A stretch of DNA of 64,000 nt from the NCBI GenBank assembly GCA_963791805.1, contig CAWBTU010000006.1:1922001-1986000 (forward strand), read 5' to 3'. The notes below the pieces were generated by a model. It was not told where the DNA came from. It did no database searches and was given only the letters and a program-made list of their open reading frames with translations. The DNA is from JACMJL01 sp963791805. Its GTDB lineage: Bacteria > Bacillota > Clostridia > Clostridiales > Clostridiaceae. Positions 7,323 to 16,088 of the stretch are shown here, piece by piece (position 1 is the stretch's first letter; each line of letters opens with the position of its first letter). Position numbers and translations under genes: made by a program.

Positions 7323-8306
7323 ATGGAAAAAGTTGCTATTATATTTAACGGTGGGACAATCTCTATGAAGGTAGATCCAAGAATCGAAGCTGCAGTTCCA
7401 ACTCTTTCAGGAGAGGAAATAATGGCGATGGTTACCGGCATCGAAAAATTTGCCAAAGTAGAGTCTTATAATTTTTCAAATCTACCAGGACCCCATGTAA
7501 CTCCTTTAAAAATGTTAGAGTTATCAAATTATATTAAAACTATTTTAGAAAAAAAAGATATAACTGGAGTGGTTGTTACTCATGGTACTGATTCTTTAGA
7601 GGAAACAGCTTATTTTTTAGATTTGACAATTAAAAGTGATAAACCGATAGTAATTACAGGTTCTATGAGAAACAGTTCTGAATTAGGCTATGATGGACCT
7701 GCGAACCTATCTGCTGCTATTTGTACTGTGATATCTCCTAAAGCAAAAAACAGAGGTGTTCTAGTTTGTCTTAATGATGAGTTGAATAGCGCTTCTGAGG
7801 TCACTAAAGAACATTCTATGCAGTTAAATGCTTTTCAGAGTCCAGACTTTGGTCCTGTTGGTATAATCGATAATAATGAAGCTATTTTTTATAGAGACAC
7901 TGTAAAAAGAACCTTTATTGAAACTGATAAAATAGAAACTGAGGTTTCACTTATAAAATGTGCTACTGGTATGGATTCTAGATATATAAATTTTTGTGTA
8001 GATAATGGGGATAAAGGCATTGTAATAGAGGCCATGGGTAGAGGTAATATTCCTCCATTAATGGTACCAGGAATAAAGAAGGCTATTGATAACGGAATTG
8101 CCGTCGTAATGGTTTCCAGATGTTTTAGAGGTAGAGTTTTGGACAGCTATGGTTATGAAGGAGCTGGAAGAGAGTTAAGAAATATGGGCGTAATATTAGG
8201 AGATAACCTGCCTGGACAAAAAGCTAGAATTAAATTGATGCTTGCACTAGGCAAAACTAAGGATTTAGAGGTTATAAAGAAAATATTTGAAAAAGGTTTC
8301 TATTAA
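7323..8306 (+). CDS. ansA: L-asparaginase (asparaginase/glutaminase family)
   Basis: A 327-residue asparaginase, hydrolysing L-asparagine to aspartate and ammonia. The two catalytic threonine motifs are present: FNGGTISMK at residues 8-16 and VVTHGTDSLEETAYFLDL near 84. TGSMR near 115 and the C-terminal domain (VVMVSRCFRGRV) also fit. No signal peptide is present, so it should be cytoplasmic (type I-like). The ATG follows AAAGGAG. It is transcribed alone and ends in a strong terminator at 8341-8377. Some relatives prefer glutamine or act as amidases, so fine specificity is unproven. Confidence 0.9.
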   Translation: MEKVAIIFNGGTISMKVDPRIEAAVPTLSGEEIMAMVTGIEKFAKVESYNFSNLPGPHVTPLKMLELSNYIKTILEKKDITGVVVTHGTDSLEETAYFLDLTIKSDKPIVITGSMRNSSELGYDGPANLSAAICTVISPKAKNRGVLVCLNDELNSASEVTKEHSMQLNAFQSPDFGPVGIIDNNEAIFYRDTVKRTFIETDKIETEVSLIKCATGMDSRYINFCVDNGDKGIVIEAMGRGNIPPLMVPGIKKAIDNGIAVVMVSRCFRGRVLDSYGYEGAGRELRNMGVILGDNLPGQKARIKLMLALGKTKDLEVIKKIFEKGFY

Positions 8307-8340
8307 TCTATTTTCTAGACTAATTAGCAACCATAAAAGT

Positions 8341-8377
8341 AAAAAGAATTGCTATTTTTATAACGATTCTTTTTTTA
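8341..8377 (+). terminator. Rho-independent terminator of the asparaginase gene
   Basis: AAAAAGAATTG pairs with CGATTCTTTTT across a 12-base loop and is followed by a run of T. It resembles the terminator at 11557-11590. Confidence 0.75.
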
Positions 8378-8386
8378 TCTTCTATA

Positions 8387-8503
8387 TTAATTATTTATAA
8401 ATCTTATAAACTTGGGAGCATTCATTATAATTGTAAGTATAACCGGAAGTAACATTGTGGTGCCTACAATAGCTATCACAGTCTTTTCCATTGTCTTATT
8501 CAA
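8387..8503 (-). CDS. Predicted 38-aa membrane miniprotein
   Basis: A short reading frame starting with TTG at 8503, 7 bp after AGAGGTG, encodes 38 residues: a short charged N-terminus (MNKTMEKT), a hydrophobic stretch (VIAIVGTTMLLPVILTII) long enough for one membrane pass, and a basic C-terminus (PKFIRFINN). An internal ATG at 8491 would give 34 residues but is badly spaced from the ribosome binding site. It lies downstream of the amj-like gene on the same strand with a 170-bp gap. Function unknown. Confidence 0.5.
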   Translation of the reverse strand: MNKTMEKTVIAIVGTTMLLPVILTIIMNAPKFIRFINN

Positions 8504-8676
8504 AACTCACACCTCTTTTCTTACATTAACATTAACATAAACATAGTTCAGCCTTATTTTAATGATTTTTTATTACCTTTTCTATTAAAGTTTACTTCAA
8601 TTCTTACATTTTTAATGCATTGAACTAAATTATTTTAATAAGACATACGTAATATTTCTAATAAATCTATATTTTT

Positions 8677-9480
8677 TTATATTGCTTTCGCTATAAATGA
8701 TATTATCTCAGCCGCTGGAACTAATAAAAACTGAGCCAATATAGTACCTAATATTAGACCCCCAACGATAAAAATAATACATCTTTCAAACTGCAACTGG
8801 GAACATTCTCCTCTTATTACATCATCCGTTAACATGGAGATATATGGATCAATAAATATAAACATAAATATTGTTGCAAACCCATTTATAACAGCCGCTA
8901 GTGTACTACAAGTGGTTCTTAATTCTGGATTTAAACAGCCCGCATACAAGGATGCCAGAGACCCAACCGTAGATATTGAAAAAGCTACTGTATTAAGGAC
9001 AAGAATTTTTTTAGGCATCTGCTTAAAACTCTTTAGTTGTGCGAAATTTTCCTTTTTAGGTTTTGTAACACTACTTTTGAATTGCTCTATTCCTGATTTT
9101 GAGAAGCCATGTATTAATAATTTAGGTATAGAACGATTAACGCTGAAAGATTCTACAGCTTTGCCAAAAATTTTTATAAAGGTGGGCATTAATAATGCAC
9201 CTGCAATTGCTGCTATTGTAGTGGTAAAAAGTATCCATCTAAATACATGTAATAAATTTTCTGGATTACCAGTTTTAATAGTATTTTCAATTTTTTTAGC
9301 CATTAATGGCGCTTGAATACTATAGGCTGTTCTAGAGATTAATGCAAATATATTAAATACTGCAAAGGATATTGCTATCCTTCCTGTTTTTACACCTACG
9401 ATTCTTACAGAATAACCTAGTGTACCGATCATAGAAATAATAAATGTAAGCACTAAAACAATTGTTATTTGTATAGACAT
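8677..9480 (-). CDS. amj: Amj (YdaH) family alternate lipid II flippase
   Basis: A 267-residue polytopic membrane protein with about six hydrophobic spans. The N-terminal segment with TLGYSVRIVGVKTGRIAIS and SRTAYSIQAP matches the Amj family, shown in Bacillus subtilis to carry lipid II across the membrane as an alternative to MurJ. Length agrees with the family (about 260-270). The start follows a GGAGG site. It is transcribed alone. In B. subtilis amj is induced by cell-envelope stress; no comparable sigma promoter is evident here. Assignment rests on motif shape and length. Confidence 0.8.
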   Translation of the reverse strand: MSIQITIVLVLTFIISMIGTLGYSVRIVGVKTGRIAISFAVFNIFALISRTAYSIQAPLMAKKIENTIKTGNPENLLHVFRWILFTTTIAAIAGALLMPTFIKIFGKAVESFSVNRSIPKLLIHGFSKSGIEQFKSSVTKPKKENFAQLKSFKQMPKKILVLNTVAFSISTVGSLASLYAGCLNPELRTTCSTLAAVINGFATIFMFIFIDPYISMLTDDVIRGECSQLQFERCIIFIVGGLILGTILAQFLLVPAAEIISFIAKAI

Positions 9481-9673
9481 ATTTTCTCCTCCGTTAACTT
9501 ACACTGTGACTTCCAATTTTTTAACATTAATAATTATACCATAAATTCACTGTTTTTATTACTACCTAAGGACCTTAGTCCCTTTTTTCTGTGACTTTTC
9601 TCCTTGCAACAATGTTTTTATATAAACCTGAGACTTTTTTTATTTTATCTAAATATCAGTCCTATAAGTCACA

Positions 9674-9706
9674 AAAACTTGCAACCATTAAAGTTACAAG
9701 TTTTCT
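9674..9706. terminator. Bidirectional terminator after the che operon
   Basis: AAAACTTGCAAC and GTTACAAGTTTT form an imperfect stem across CATTAAA. On the minus strand TTTTTGTG follows, placing it about 20 bp after cheY. Confidence 0.7.
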
Positions 9707-9726
9707 TTATCTGAGCTTATAATCTA

Positions 9727-10086
9727 TTATCCTATTACCTTTTTTATTGCATCTAACACCCTATCTGCTTGAAAAGGTTTAACTATGAAATCACTTGCTC
9801 CTGCTTTTATTGCATCCAATACCATAGTTTGTTGCCCCATAGCACTGCACATTATTATTTTTGCTGTAGGATCAATTTGTTTTATTGATTTAACTGCTTG
9901 AATTCCATCCATGTCTGGCATTGTTATATCCATTGTAACAAGATCAGGTTTTTCTATTTTGTACATTTCAATAGCTTTAACTCCATTAGGAGCTTCACCT
10001 GCTATTTCAAAACCATTTTTAGTAAGTATATCTTTCATCATCATCCTCATGAACGCTGCATCATCTACAATCAATACCCTTGCCAC
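9727..10086 (-). CDS. cheY: Chemotaxis response regulator CheY
   Basis: A 119-residue single receiver domain. Acidic pocket residues are in IVDDAAFMR (residues 6-14), the phospho-acceptor Asp in VTMDITMPDMDG near 54, and the conserved Lys in IVKPF near 103. No output domain, as expected for CheY, which binds the flagellar switch after phosphorylation by CheA. It is last in cheD-cheC-cheY, 15 bp after cheC. In Bacillus-type chemotaxis CheY-P also binds CheC and stimulates its phosphatase and the CheC-CheD exchange, so the gene order makes sense. No cheA is in the window. Confidence 0.93.
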   Translation of the reverse strand: MARVLIVDDAAFMRMMMKDILTKNGFEIAGEAPNGVKAIEMYKIEKPDLVTMDITMPDMDGIQAVKSIKQIDPTAKIIMCSAMGQQTMVLDAIKAGASDFIVKPFQADRVLDAIKKVIG

Positions 10087-10101
10087 ATTTTACACCTCCA
10101 T

Positions 10102-10707
10102 TTATTTTACACCCAATTTATCTAATATTTTTTCTAAAGATCCTGGCACTGGAATAAAATAAAAATGTCCACCAATTTTCTCGGAATTTTCACCTTGTCT
10201 AAAAACAGATTCAATATCTAGAACATATTCATCATACTGACCTGATTCAATAAATGTAGTAGATAGTATAGCTCCTAGCATATCTGTAGCTACTGCAGGT
10301 ACAGAAGGTAAAATCAATAGATTAGTTAGCATTGCAATAGCATTCAGGTATGCTCCAGAAATAATATTTCCTATTTCACATAAAACCGAATCTCCCATTT
10401 CGCTTATTTCTTCACTAACTTCCCCAGTTAAGGATGCTATTATCCCTAATGCAGTATCTTTTTCTAATACATATAGCATACTTCCTGGCGTATCTCCAAG
10501 TACTCTTACAATTACTCCAACTACGAGATCTTCTCCTCCTATCTTATTAAAAATATCTTGAAATGAAATTATATTTATTGCAGGTAAATTCATATCGATT
10601 TTTCGATTGAGAAGTTGAGATAAAGCTGTCACTGCATTTCCTGATCCAATGTTTCCTACTTCTTTTAAAGCATCCAATTCCATTGCATTAAAACTATTAA
10701 AACTCAA
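10102..10707 (-). CDS. cheC: CheY-P phosphatase CheC
   Basis: A 201-residue CheC-type chemotaxis phosphatase. It has two copies of the active-site helix E-x3-N: LKEVGNIGSGNA near residues 15-26 and LCEIGNIISGAY near 109-120, the hallmark of CheC. It removes phosphate from CheY and binds CheD. The gene sits between cheD and cheY with short gaps (68 and 15 bp), supporting a single operon. Start at 10707 follows an AAGGAGG site. Confidence 0.93.
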   Translation of the reverse strand: MSFNSFNAMELDALKEVGNIGSGNAVTALSQLLNRKIDMNLPAINIISFQDIFNKIGGEDLVVGVIVRVLGDTPGSMLYVLEKDTALGIIASLTGEVSEEISEMGDSVLCEIGNIISGAYLNAIAMLTNLLILPSVPAVATDMLGAILSTTFIESGQYDEYVLDIESVFRQGENSEKIGGHFYFIPVPGSLEKILDKLGVK

Positions 10708-10775
10708 AATTTTTCCTCCTTAGATTGAATAGCTATACTAAAAAAATAGCTACAATATTATTTTCTATTTCTAGT

Positions 10776-11261
10776 CTAGATTTCTTTCATATCTTTCCCA
10801 ACTGTCTTTATTAAAACGTTGCCAGTATTTGTGTCTAAAACTATAGTTCTACCATTGCTGCCTCCGATATCTTCGCTTACTAAGGAAATCCCTAATTCAT
10901 TTAATATCTTTTTTACTGCTAAGGAATTTCTGTTACCTATGTCCATAATCATATTTTTATCAGTAAAATTAAACATTGATGCACCACCAGCAATTTTTGC
11001 AAATATGTCGTTCTTTCTAGAGCCCATATCTTGAACTTTTTTTAGTAGTATTGGTACTCCTAAATCAGCAAATTTGTATGGATTTGTAATGTTTTGAAAC
11101 TGTGTGCTGTCAGGCAACATTATGTGAAGCATACCGCCGTTTTTTCTTACTTCATCATAGAGAGTTATTCCGATACAGGACCCTAACCCTACAGTTATTA
11201 GTTTATTAGGAGCATTGGTTACATTTAAATCAGCTATACCAATTCTTATTTCTTCACACAT
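10776..11261 (-). CDS. cheD: Chemoreceptor glutamine deamidase CheD
   Basis: A protein of about 161 residues that deamidates glutamines of chemoreceptors. The catalytic cysteine is in GLGSCIGITLYD near residue 30 and the histidine in GGMLHIMLP near 45, as in CheD. The frame has an ATG at 11270, but AGGAG would be only 1 bp from it; the ATG at 11261 is 10 bp from AGGAG, so I prefer 11261. It leads the cheD-cheC-cheY operon. A chemoreceptor gene is 350 bp upstream on the same strand. Confidence 0.92.
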   Translation of the reverse strand: MCEEIRIGIADLNVTNAPNKLITVGLGSCIGITLYDEVRKNGGMLHIMLPDSTQFQNITNPYKFADLGVPILLKKVQDMGSRKNDIFAKIAGGASMFNFTDKNMIMDIGNRNSLAVKKILNELGISLVSEDIGGSNGRTIVLDTNTGNVLIKTVGKDMKEI

Positions 11262-11610
11262 AATACACATTCTCCTATAACTTTAGTAATATAAAAAACC
11301 AACTACATATAACAGACTTTATGAAATCTGAGAACAATAATTGGTGGATTGTACTGTTAACTCCAAACCTCTTAGTACTCAAGTTAAGAAATTTTTCATC
11401 ATTTAAACTATTAAAATTTTTAATTATTATGTTTAAAACTATACTTTTAACAAATCCGTTAAATAAGTAGTTGTTCATTTAATTGTATTACATTTTTTTT
11501 AACCATACAACATATTTTTAGTCAATTGCCGATTGTACTTTTCTTTGTCATAAGTTAAAAAGAATCGCCATTTTTGTGACGACTCTTTTTATATTTATTA
11601 AAATCAAAGA
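11262..11610. other. Intergenic region upstream of cheD
   Basis: About 350 AT-rich bases. They contain the terminator at 11557-11590 and presumably the cheD promoter. A 67-codon frame at 11275-11478 has no ribosome binding site and is not called. Confidence 0.6.
11557..11590. terminator. Bidirectional terminator after the chemoreceptor gene
   Basis: AAAAAGAATCG pairs with CGACTCTTTTT with one mismatch; T runs flank it on both strands. It ends the transcript of the receptor gene. Confidence 0.75.
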
Positions 11611-12465
11611 CTATTGCGTTTTTGTTAGATACTCACTAAGATTTTTTATATTCTCATTTATACTATCCATGGTTGAAGCTATTTCCTCAGTAGTAGCAGC
11701 TTGTTCTTCACTAATTGCCCCTGTTTGCTCTATAGATTTACTTATAAGTTCAACCGAATTATTTACTTCTTCAATAATTTTCTTTATTGTAACTACAGAA
11801 TTACTACTTTGAGTTGCAAGTTTTCTGACTTCACTAGCTACGACAGAAAAACCCTTACCGTGTTCTCCAGCCCGAGCAGACTCTATAGCCGCATTAAGAC
11901 CTAACAGGTTACTCTTAGTTGAAATATTTTTCACAAGTTCTAAAGCTTCCTCAGTTTGATGTGCCTTCTCAATAGTATCATGTACAAGCTGTATAGCATC
12001 CCGTCCTGCGCCTGCTAATTCTAAAGCAGATTTAGACATTTGATTTAAACTTTCGGTAATTTGTGAAGTTGCTATTGAAAGATTCTTTAAATTCTCCGAA
12101 AACTCTTTATCTTTTTCTATATCTACAGCAACATTAATAGTTCCAATAACATCGCCTTTATAGTTTTTTATTGAAACACCTGTAATATTTAAATCTTTTC
12201 CAAATACACTTTTAGGTATAAATTTTGTAGTTGGTTTATTTAGTTTTAAAACTGCTTTTCCCTCAGCTATTAAAGGATTTCCAGGTTTAATAGTTAAGTC
12301 AAAATTTTTTGCAGGTTCATAATAAGTATATTCTTCCGTATTAGAAATACCAAATGCCATATCTTCTTTTAAAATTTTCGATATATATGGGATAACAATG
12401 GTAAATGCTTTTAAAATTTCCTTGTCCGTTGTTGTTTCATCAAATATTTGTTCATAACCCTTCAT
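11611..12465 (-). CDS. Soluble methyl-accepting chemotaxis-like protein (YfmS-like)
   Basis: A 284-residue receptor without transmembrane segments. Residues from about 150 form a coiled-coil with the conserved signalling tip NLLGLNAAIESARAGEHGKG that binds CheA and CheW. The cytoplasmic module is short, lacking the full-length methylation helices. The N-terminal 140 residues form a separate soluble sensor domain (VIPYISKILKEDMAFGISNTE). This matches the layout of B. subtilis YfmS. The start is ATG 12465, 6 bp from GAGGTG; the frame's earlier ATG at 12495 has no such site. The signal sensed is not evident. Confidence 0.85.
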   Translation of the reverse strand: MKGYEQIFDETTTDKEILKAFTIVIPYISKILKEDMAFGISNTEEYTYYEPAKNFDLTIKPGNPLIAEGKAVLKLNKPTTKFIPKSVFGKDLNITGVSIKNYKGDVIGTINVAVDIEKDKEFSENLKNLSIATSQITESLNQMSKSALELAGAGRDAIQLVHDTIEKAHQTEEALELVKNISTKSNLLGLNAAIESARAGEHGKGFSVVASEVRKLATQSSNSVVTIKKIIEEVNNSVELISKSIEQTGAISEEQAATTEEIASTMDSINENIKNLSEYLTKTQ

Positions 12466-12724
12466 TGTTACACCTCTTAATTCAATATTTTTCAATACAC
12501 TTTTATAGTTTTTTTACTAATTATAAACTTATTATACAGAACTTTTTTTCATATTTCTATAAAATAAATAATTTTTATAATATTAAAGCATTAACAAACA
12601 TACATTTTTGAATTTATAAAAATATCTTTTTCTATAGTTATAAGTTTCGATTTATGTTCTTACTTAGCTTGAAGAAGAAAATAGCTAGATATTATTTTTC
12701 ACAATATTTTTATATCCAGTATAT

Positions 12725-13155
12725 AACTATATCGTGAAAGGTCATTTTTTACCCTTAAATCATGATATCGTTTAAAAATGGATTACAGCCGATATACCTA
12801 GATTCTATAGCAAAATAAATTGTTCACAATTTGGTTACGCCCCCTGGCAGGCTGTTCATTAATTATTTTTTTTAATGCGTAAAACTTTAACTTTCACTCA
12901 AAAACGTATAATCTGTTGGGGCTTTTATGTTATCTGTTGCCAACGATTAACATAAATTACGCTAGTTAAAACCATTTACCTATATAGTTTTTTAGAGAAG
13001 AAGGTCTCAGAGTTACGCACCGAAACTAGTTTTAGGAGTAGGCTGTGACGGTATATCCCGTTATAAGTTATAGAGTATTATAGATAAATGCACTAAGGGT
13101 GAACTAATAACTAATTTGTTTGAAGAGTATTCTAGATGTCTTTACATCTAGAAGG
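12725..13155 (+). ncRNA. Candidate structured non-coding RNA with pseudoknot
   Basis: Complementary pairs in order: TATATCG 12728-12734 with CGATATA 12790-12796; TGCGTAA 12876-12882 with TTACGCA 13013-13019; GTTGG 12915-12919 with CCAAC 12940-12944, interleaved with TTATGTTA 12925-12932 and TAACATAA 12948-12955 (an H-type pseudoknot); CTAGTT 12962-12967 with AACTAG 13024-13029; hairpin TGACGG 13046-13051 with CCGTTA 13058-13063; hairpin 13130-13153 with a 10-bp perfect stem. TTACGC recurs at 12835, 12956 and 13013. The plus strand is favoured because one stem needs a G-U pair. A raiA-type RNA is one possibility, not verified. Confidence 0.4.
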
Positions 13156-13537
13156 GAAATTTATTTGTAGATACAGTTTATAAGGATACATATAGCAAGA
13201 AATTATGTACAAACTATCAAATAATTATGTGAAGTTAATGTTGTTTTCTCTTTTCTACTTTTGTACCACTTAATTATTTCAATATTTATTGGTAATATAA
13301 GAAACTTATAACTTAAAGCAATCCATACTTTTGTAGCATCATCTATTGTTTTACTTCCTTAACAGTATCCCTTCGGTTAACATTTTAACTCCCGTCAACT
13401 GAAATTATCAAAATTACAGTTTCCTCATATCTAATGATTATTACAGTATGTTTTCATTTGAAAATATTGCTTAAATTTGTTAACAATATAGTTAAAATTT
13501 GTTTAAAATTTTTTAATAATTTTAGCCGCAAAACATA

Positions 13538-13565
13538 TTGACAAGTAAAATAAATTTGTTAAAAT
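13538..13565 (+). promoter_or_regulatory. hsp18 promoter, sigma-A type
   Basis: TTGACA at 13538-13543 and TAAAAT at 13560-13565 with a 16-bp spacer lie directly before the CIRCE operator and 58 bp before the hsp18 start. Confidence 0.7.
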
Positions 13566-13569
13566 AAAA

Positions 13570-13596
13570 TTAGCACTCAACGATAGAGAGTGCTAA
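13570..13596 (+). promoter_or_regulatory. CIRCE operator (HrcA binding site)
   Basis: TTAGCACTC, nine bases, GAGTGCTAA: an exact match to the CIRCE inverted repeat. It sits between the promoter and the hsp18 start, so HrcA should repress hsp18 until heat shock. hrcA and dnaK are not in this window. Confidence 0.96.
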
Positions 13597-13622
13597 CAAA
13601 AAAAATTAGAGGAGGCGTTTTT

Positions 13623-14069
13623 ATGTTTGGATTAACACCAATTAATCGTAACAGAGAGGTTACAAGAACAAATGATTTTGTAGACTTTTATAACATGATG
13701 GACGACTTTTTCAATGATAGTTTGTCACCATTTAAAAGTCTAAGAACTGAAGGTATTAAGGTAGATGTTAGAGAGAATGAAAAGAACTATCTAATTGATG
13801 CCGAACTGCCTGGCTTTAAGAAGGAAGACATTAATTTAGAAGCATTAGAAAATGAACTTCTAATATGTGCAACAAAGCAAGAACAGATTAACGATGAGAA
13901 AGAAAACTATGTTCATAAAGAGCGAAGACAGAGTTCAGTGCAACGTAGAATATATCTTCAAAATATGTCTGGCGAGGAAATTAGCGCTAAATTTGAAAAT
14001 GGACTATTGCAGGTTGTGGTTCCAAAACTGGAAAAACCCAAAGGAAAATCTCAAATTCAAATTAACTAG
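13623..14069 (+). CDS. hsp18: Hsp20 family small heat shock protein (Hsp18)
   Basis: A 148-residue alpha-crystallin-type holdase chaperone that binds unfolding proteins. The N-terminal arm (MFGLTPINRNREVTR) precedes the alpha-crystallin domain, from about residue 40 (VDVRENEKNYLIDAELPGFKKED) to the closing strand GLLQVVVPK. The start is ATG 13623 after GGAGG; the frame extends upstream to 13590 inside the CIRCE site, which cannot be coding. Expression is expected to be HrcA-controlled by the CIRCE at 13570-13596. It is followed by htpG after a weak hairpin. Confidence 0.94.
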   Translation: MFGLTPINRNREVTRTNDFVDFYNMMDDFFNDSLSPFKSLRTEGIKVDVRENEKNYLIDAELPGFKKEDINLEALENELLICATKQEQINDEKENYVHKERRQSSVQRRIYLQNMSGEEISAKFENGLLQVVVPKLEKPKGKSQIQIN

Positions 14070-14084
14070 CTTTATTGTTACATT

Positions 14085-14117
14085 GCCACGCTTAACCTAG
14101 CTTAGGCGTGGTTTATT
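14085..14117 (+). terminator. Hairpin between hsp18 and htpG
   Basis: CCACGC pairs with GCGTGG, with further partial pairing inside, then TTTATT. It may only attenuate, because htpG begins 29 bp later. Confidence 0.55.
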
Positions 14118-14145
14118 ATAACTTAAAATGAAAGGAATCAATAAA

Positions 14146-16017
14146 ATGGGAACAAAACAATTTAAATCAGAATCTAAAAGACTGTTAGACCTAATGATCC
14201 ACTCTATCTATACTCATAAGGAGATATTTTTAAGGGAGCTAATATCAAATGCTAGTGATGCTATTGATAAGAGTTATTATCAATCTTTAATAGATGAAAA
14301 TATTAGCTTTAATCAAGATGATTTTTACATAAGAATAACAGCAGATAAGGAAAATAGAACTTTAACTATTACTGATACAGGTATTGGTATGACTAAGGAG
14401 GAGCTTGAAACTAATCTAGGAACTATAGCTAAAAGCGGTTCTCTAGCCTTCAAGACTGAAAATGAAATAAAGGATGGAGTAGATATAATCGGACAATTTG
14501 GTGTTGGTTTCTATTCAGCTTTCATGGTATCAGACATGGTAACTGTTAAGAGTCGTAAAAAGAACTCTGAGGGGTATAAATGGGAATCTAAAGGCGCTGA
14601 GGGGTATAATATTGAAGTTTGCCAAAAAGATACAGAAGGAACTGAAATCACCTTAAAGATAAAAGAAAACACTGAAGATGAGTTCTATGATGAATTTTTA
14701 GAGGAATATAGACTAAAAGCATTAGTTAAAAAGTACTCAGATTTTATAAAATATCCAATAAAAATGCTTGTTTCCAAAAGCAAGCTAAAAGAAGGCACAG
14801 AAAGTGAATATGAAACTTACTTTGAGGATGAAACCTTAAATAGCATGGTTCCAATTTGGAGAAAAAATAAGAACGAGTTAACAGAGGAAGATTATGAGAA
14901 CTTCTACACAGATAAACACTTTGGTTATGATAAACCATTAAAATACGTCCATACCAGCGTTGATGGTGCAGTAAGTTATAATACCTTATTATATATTCCA
15001 AGAAAAGAACCTTATGATTTCTATACCATTGAATTTAAAAAAGGCTTAGAACTTTACTCTAATGGAGTTTTAATAATGGAAAAATGCCCTGATTTATTGC
15101 CAGATTACTTCAGTTTTGTACAAGGTTTAGTAGACTCAGCAGATCTTTCTCTTAATATTTCTAGGGAACTTTTACAGCACGATAGACAATTAAAACTTAT
15201 TGCTAAGAAGATTAAGGAAAAGATTCATAGCGAGCTTATGTCAATGCTTAAAAATCAACGAGAAAAATATGAAGAATTCTACACTAGCTTTGGTAAACAA
15301 TTAAAATATGGTATTTATTCTGACTTTGGTAGGGATAAAGAGGAGCTTAAAGACTTAATTATGTTCTATTCCTCAACAGAAAAGAAGCTAGTAACTCTTG
15401 AAGAATATGTTTCTCGTATGAAGGAAGATCAGAAATTTATTTACTATGCTACTGGCGAAAGTATTCAGAGAATAGAGAAACTTCCACAAACTGAATTAAT
15501 TGCTGAAAAAGGCTTTGAAATACTGTACTTTACAGATGACGTAGATGAATTTGCTATTAAGATGCTTCTAAACTTTAAGGAAAAAGAATTTAAATCTGCT
15601 TCTAGTAAGGATTTAGGCTTTGACACTGAAGATAAAGAAAGTGAAAAGGAAACAGAAGATAACAAGGAATTATTTGACTTTATGAAGGAATCTTTAGGTG
15701 GCAAAATCAAAGAAGTTAGAGCTTCAAAGAGATTAAAAACCCACCCTGTTTGTCTTACTAGCGATGGAGATTTATCTATAGAAATGGAAAGAATTTTAAA
15801 AATGATGCCAAACAACCCTAATGTTCAGGCAGATAAAATTTTAGAAATAAATACAAATCATGAAATGTTTTCTACTATAAAAAATACCTTTTCAGAAGAT
15901 AAGGATAGAGTAAAAATGTTTACAAGCCTTCTGTACAACCAAGCTTTATTAATTGAAGGCTTACCTATAGAAGATCCAGTTCAATTTGCAAATGATATAT
16001 GTAATATAATGAAATAG
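14146..16017 (+). CDS. htpG: Molecular chaperone HtpG (Hsp90)
   Basis: A 623-residue bacterial Hsp90. The GHKL ATP-binding domain is clear: FLRELISNASDAIDK near 28 (Asn ligand), DTGIGMTKEEL near 82, GQFGVGFYSAFMV near 118. The middle domain has the catalytic region SLNISRELLQHDRQ, and the C-terminal dimerisation domain follows. Two ATGs are possible (14128 and 14146); AAAGGAAT lies 9 bp before 14146 and nothing suitable lies before 14128. It may be read from the hsp18 promoter through the weak hairpin, or have its own. A strong terminator follows. Confidence 0.95.
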   Translation: MGTKQFKSESKRLLDLMIHSIYTHKEIFLRELISNASDAIDKSYYQSLIDENISFNQDDFYIRITADKENRTLTITDTGIGMTKEELETNLGTIAKSGSLAFKTENEIKDGVDIIGQFGVGFYSAFMVSDMVTVKSRKKNSEGYKWESKGAEGYNIEVCQKDTEGTEITLKIKENTEDEFYDEFLEEYRLKALVKKYSDFIKYPIKMLVSKSKLKEGTESEYETYFEDETLNSMVPIWRKNKNELTEEDYENFYTDKHFGYDKPLKYVHTSVDGAVSYNTLLYIPRKEPYDFYTIEFKKGLELYSNGVLIMEKCPDLLPDYFSFVQGLVDSADLSLNISRELLQHDRQLKLIAKKIKEKIHSELMSMLKNQREKYEEFYTSFGKQLKYGIYSDFGRDKEELKDLIMFYSSTEKKLVTLEEYVSRMKEDQKFIYYATGESIQRIEKLPQTELIAEKGFEILYFTDDVDEFAIKMLLNFKEKEFKSASSKDLGFDTEDKESEKETEDNKELFDFMKESLGGKIKEVRASKRLKTHPVCLTSDGDLSIEMERILKMMPNNPNVQADKILEINTNHEMFSTIKNTFSEDKDRVKMFTSLLYNQALLIEGLPIEDPVQFANDICNIMK

Positions 16018-16036
16018 AGTCAAAATTAAAAATTGG

Positions 16037-16076
16037 AACATCCATAGTTTTGTAAATCAACTCTATGGATGTTTCA
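16037..16076 (+). terminator. Terminator of htpG
   Basis: AACATCCATAG pairs exactly with CTATGGATGTT (11 bp), 20 bp past the htpG stop. Confidence 0.75.
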
Positions 16077-16088
16077 TCTAATTAGAGT

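Larger units (their letters stand above)
12466..13569. other. 1.1-kb region without protein genes
   Basis: The stretch between the chemoreceptor and hsp18 has no plausible coding frame with a ribosome binding site. It holds a block at 12725-13155 with several long-range complementary segments and a pseudoknot pattern (separate entry), and near the right end the hsp18 promoter. A minus-strand frame at about 13200-13370 reads KVWIALSYKFLILP but has no start signal. Confidence 0.6.

Noticed and set aside
11275..11478. 67-codon minus-strand ORF upstream of cheD
   Set aside because: No ribosome binding site, composition like intergenic DNA, and it would sit in the cheD promoter region.
13200..13380. 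Minus-strand reading frame with KVWIALSYKFLILP
   Set aside because: It has no start codon with a ribosome binding site, is bounded by an in-frame stop upstream and shows no recognisable domain.
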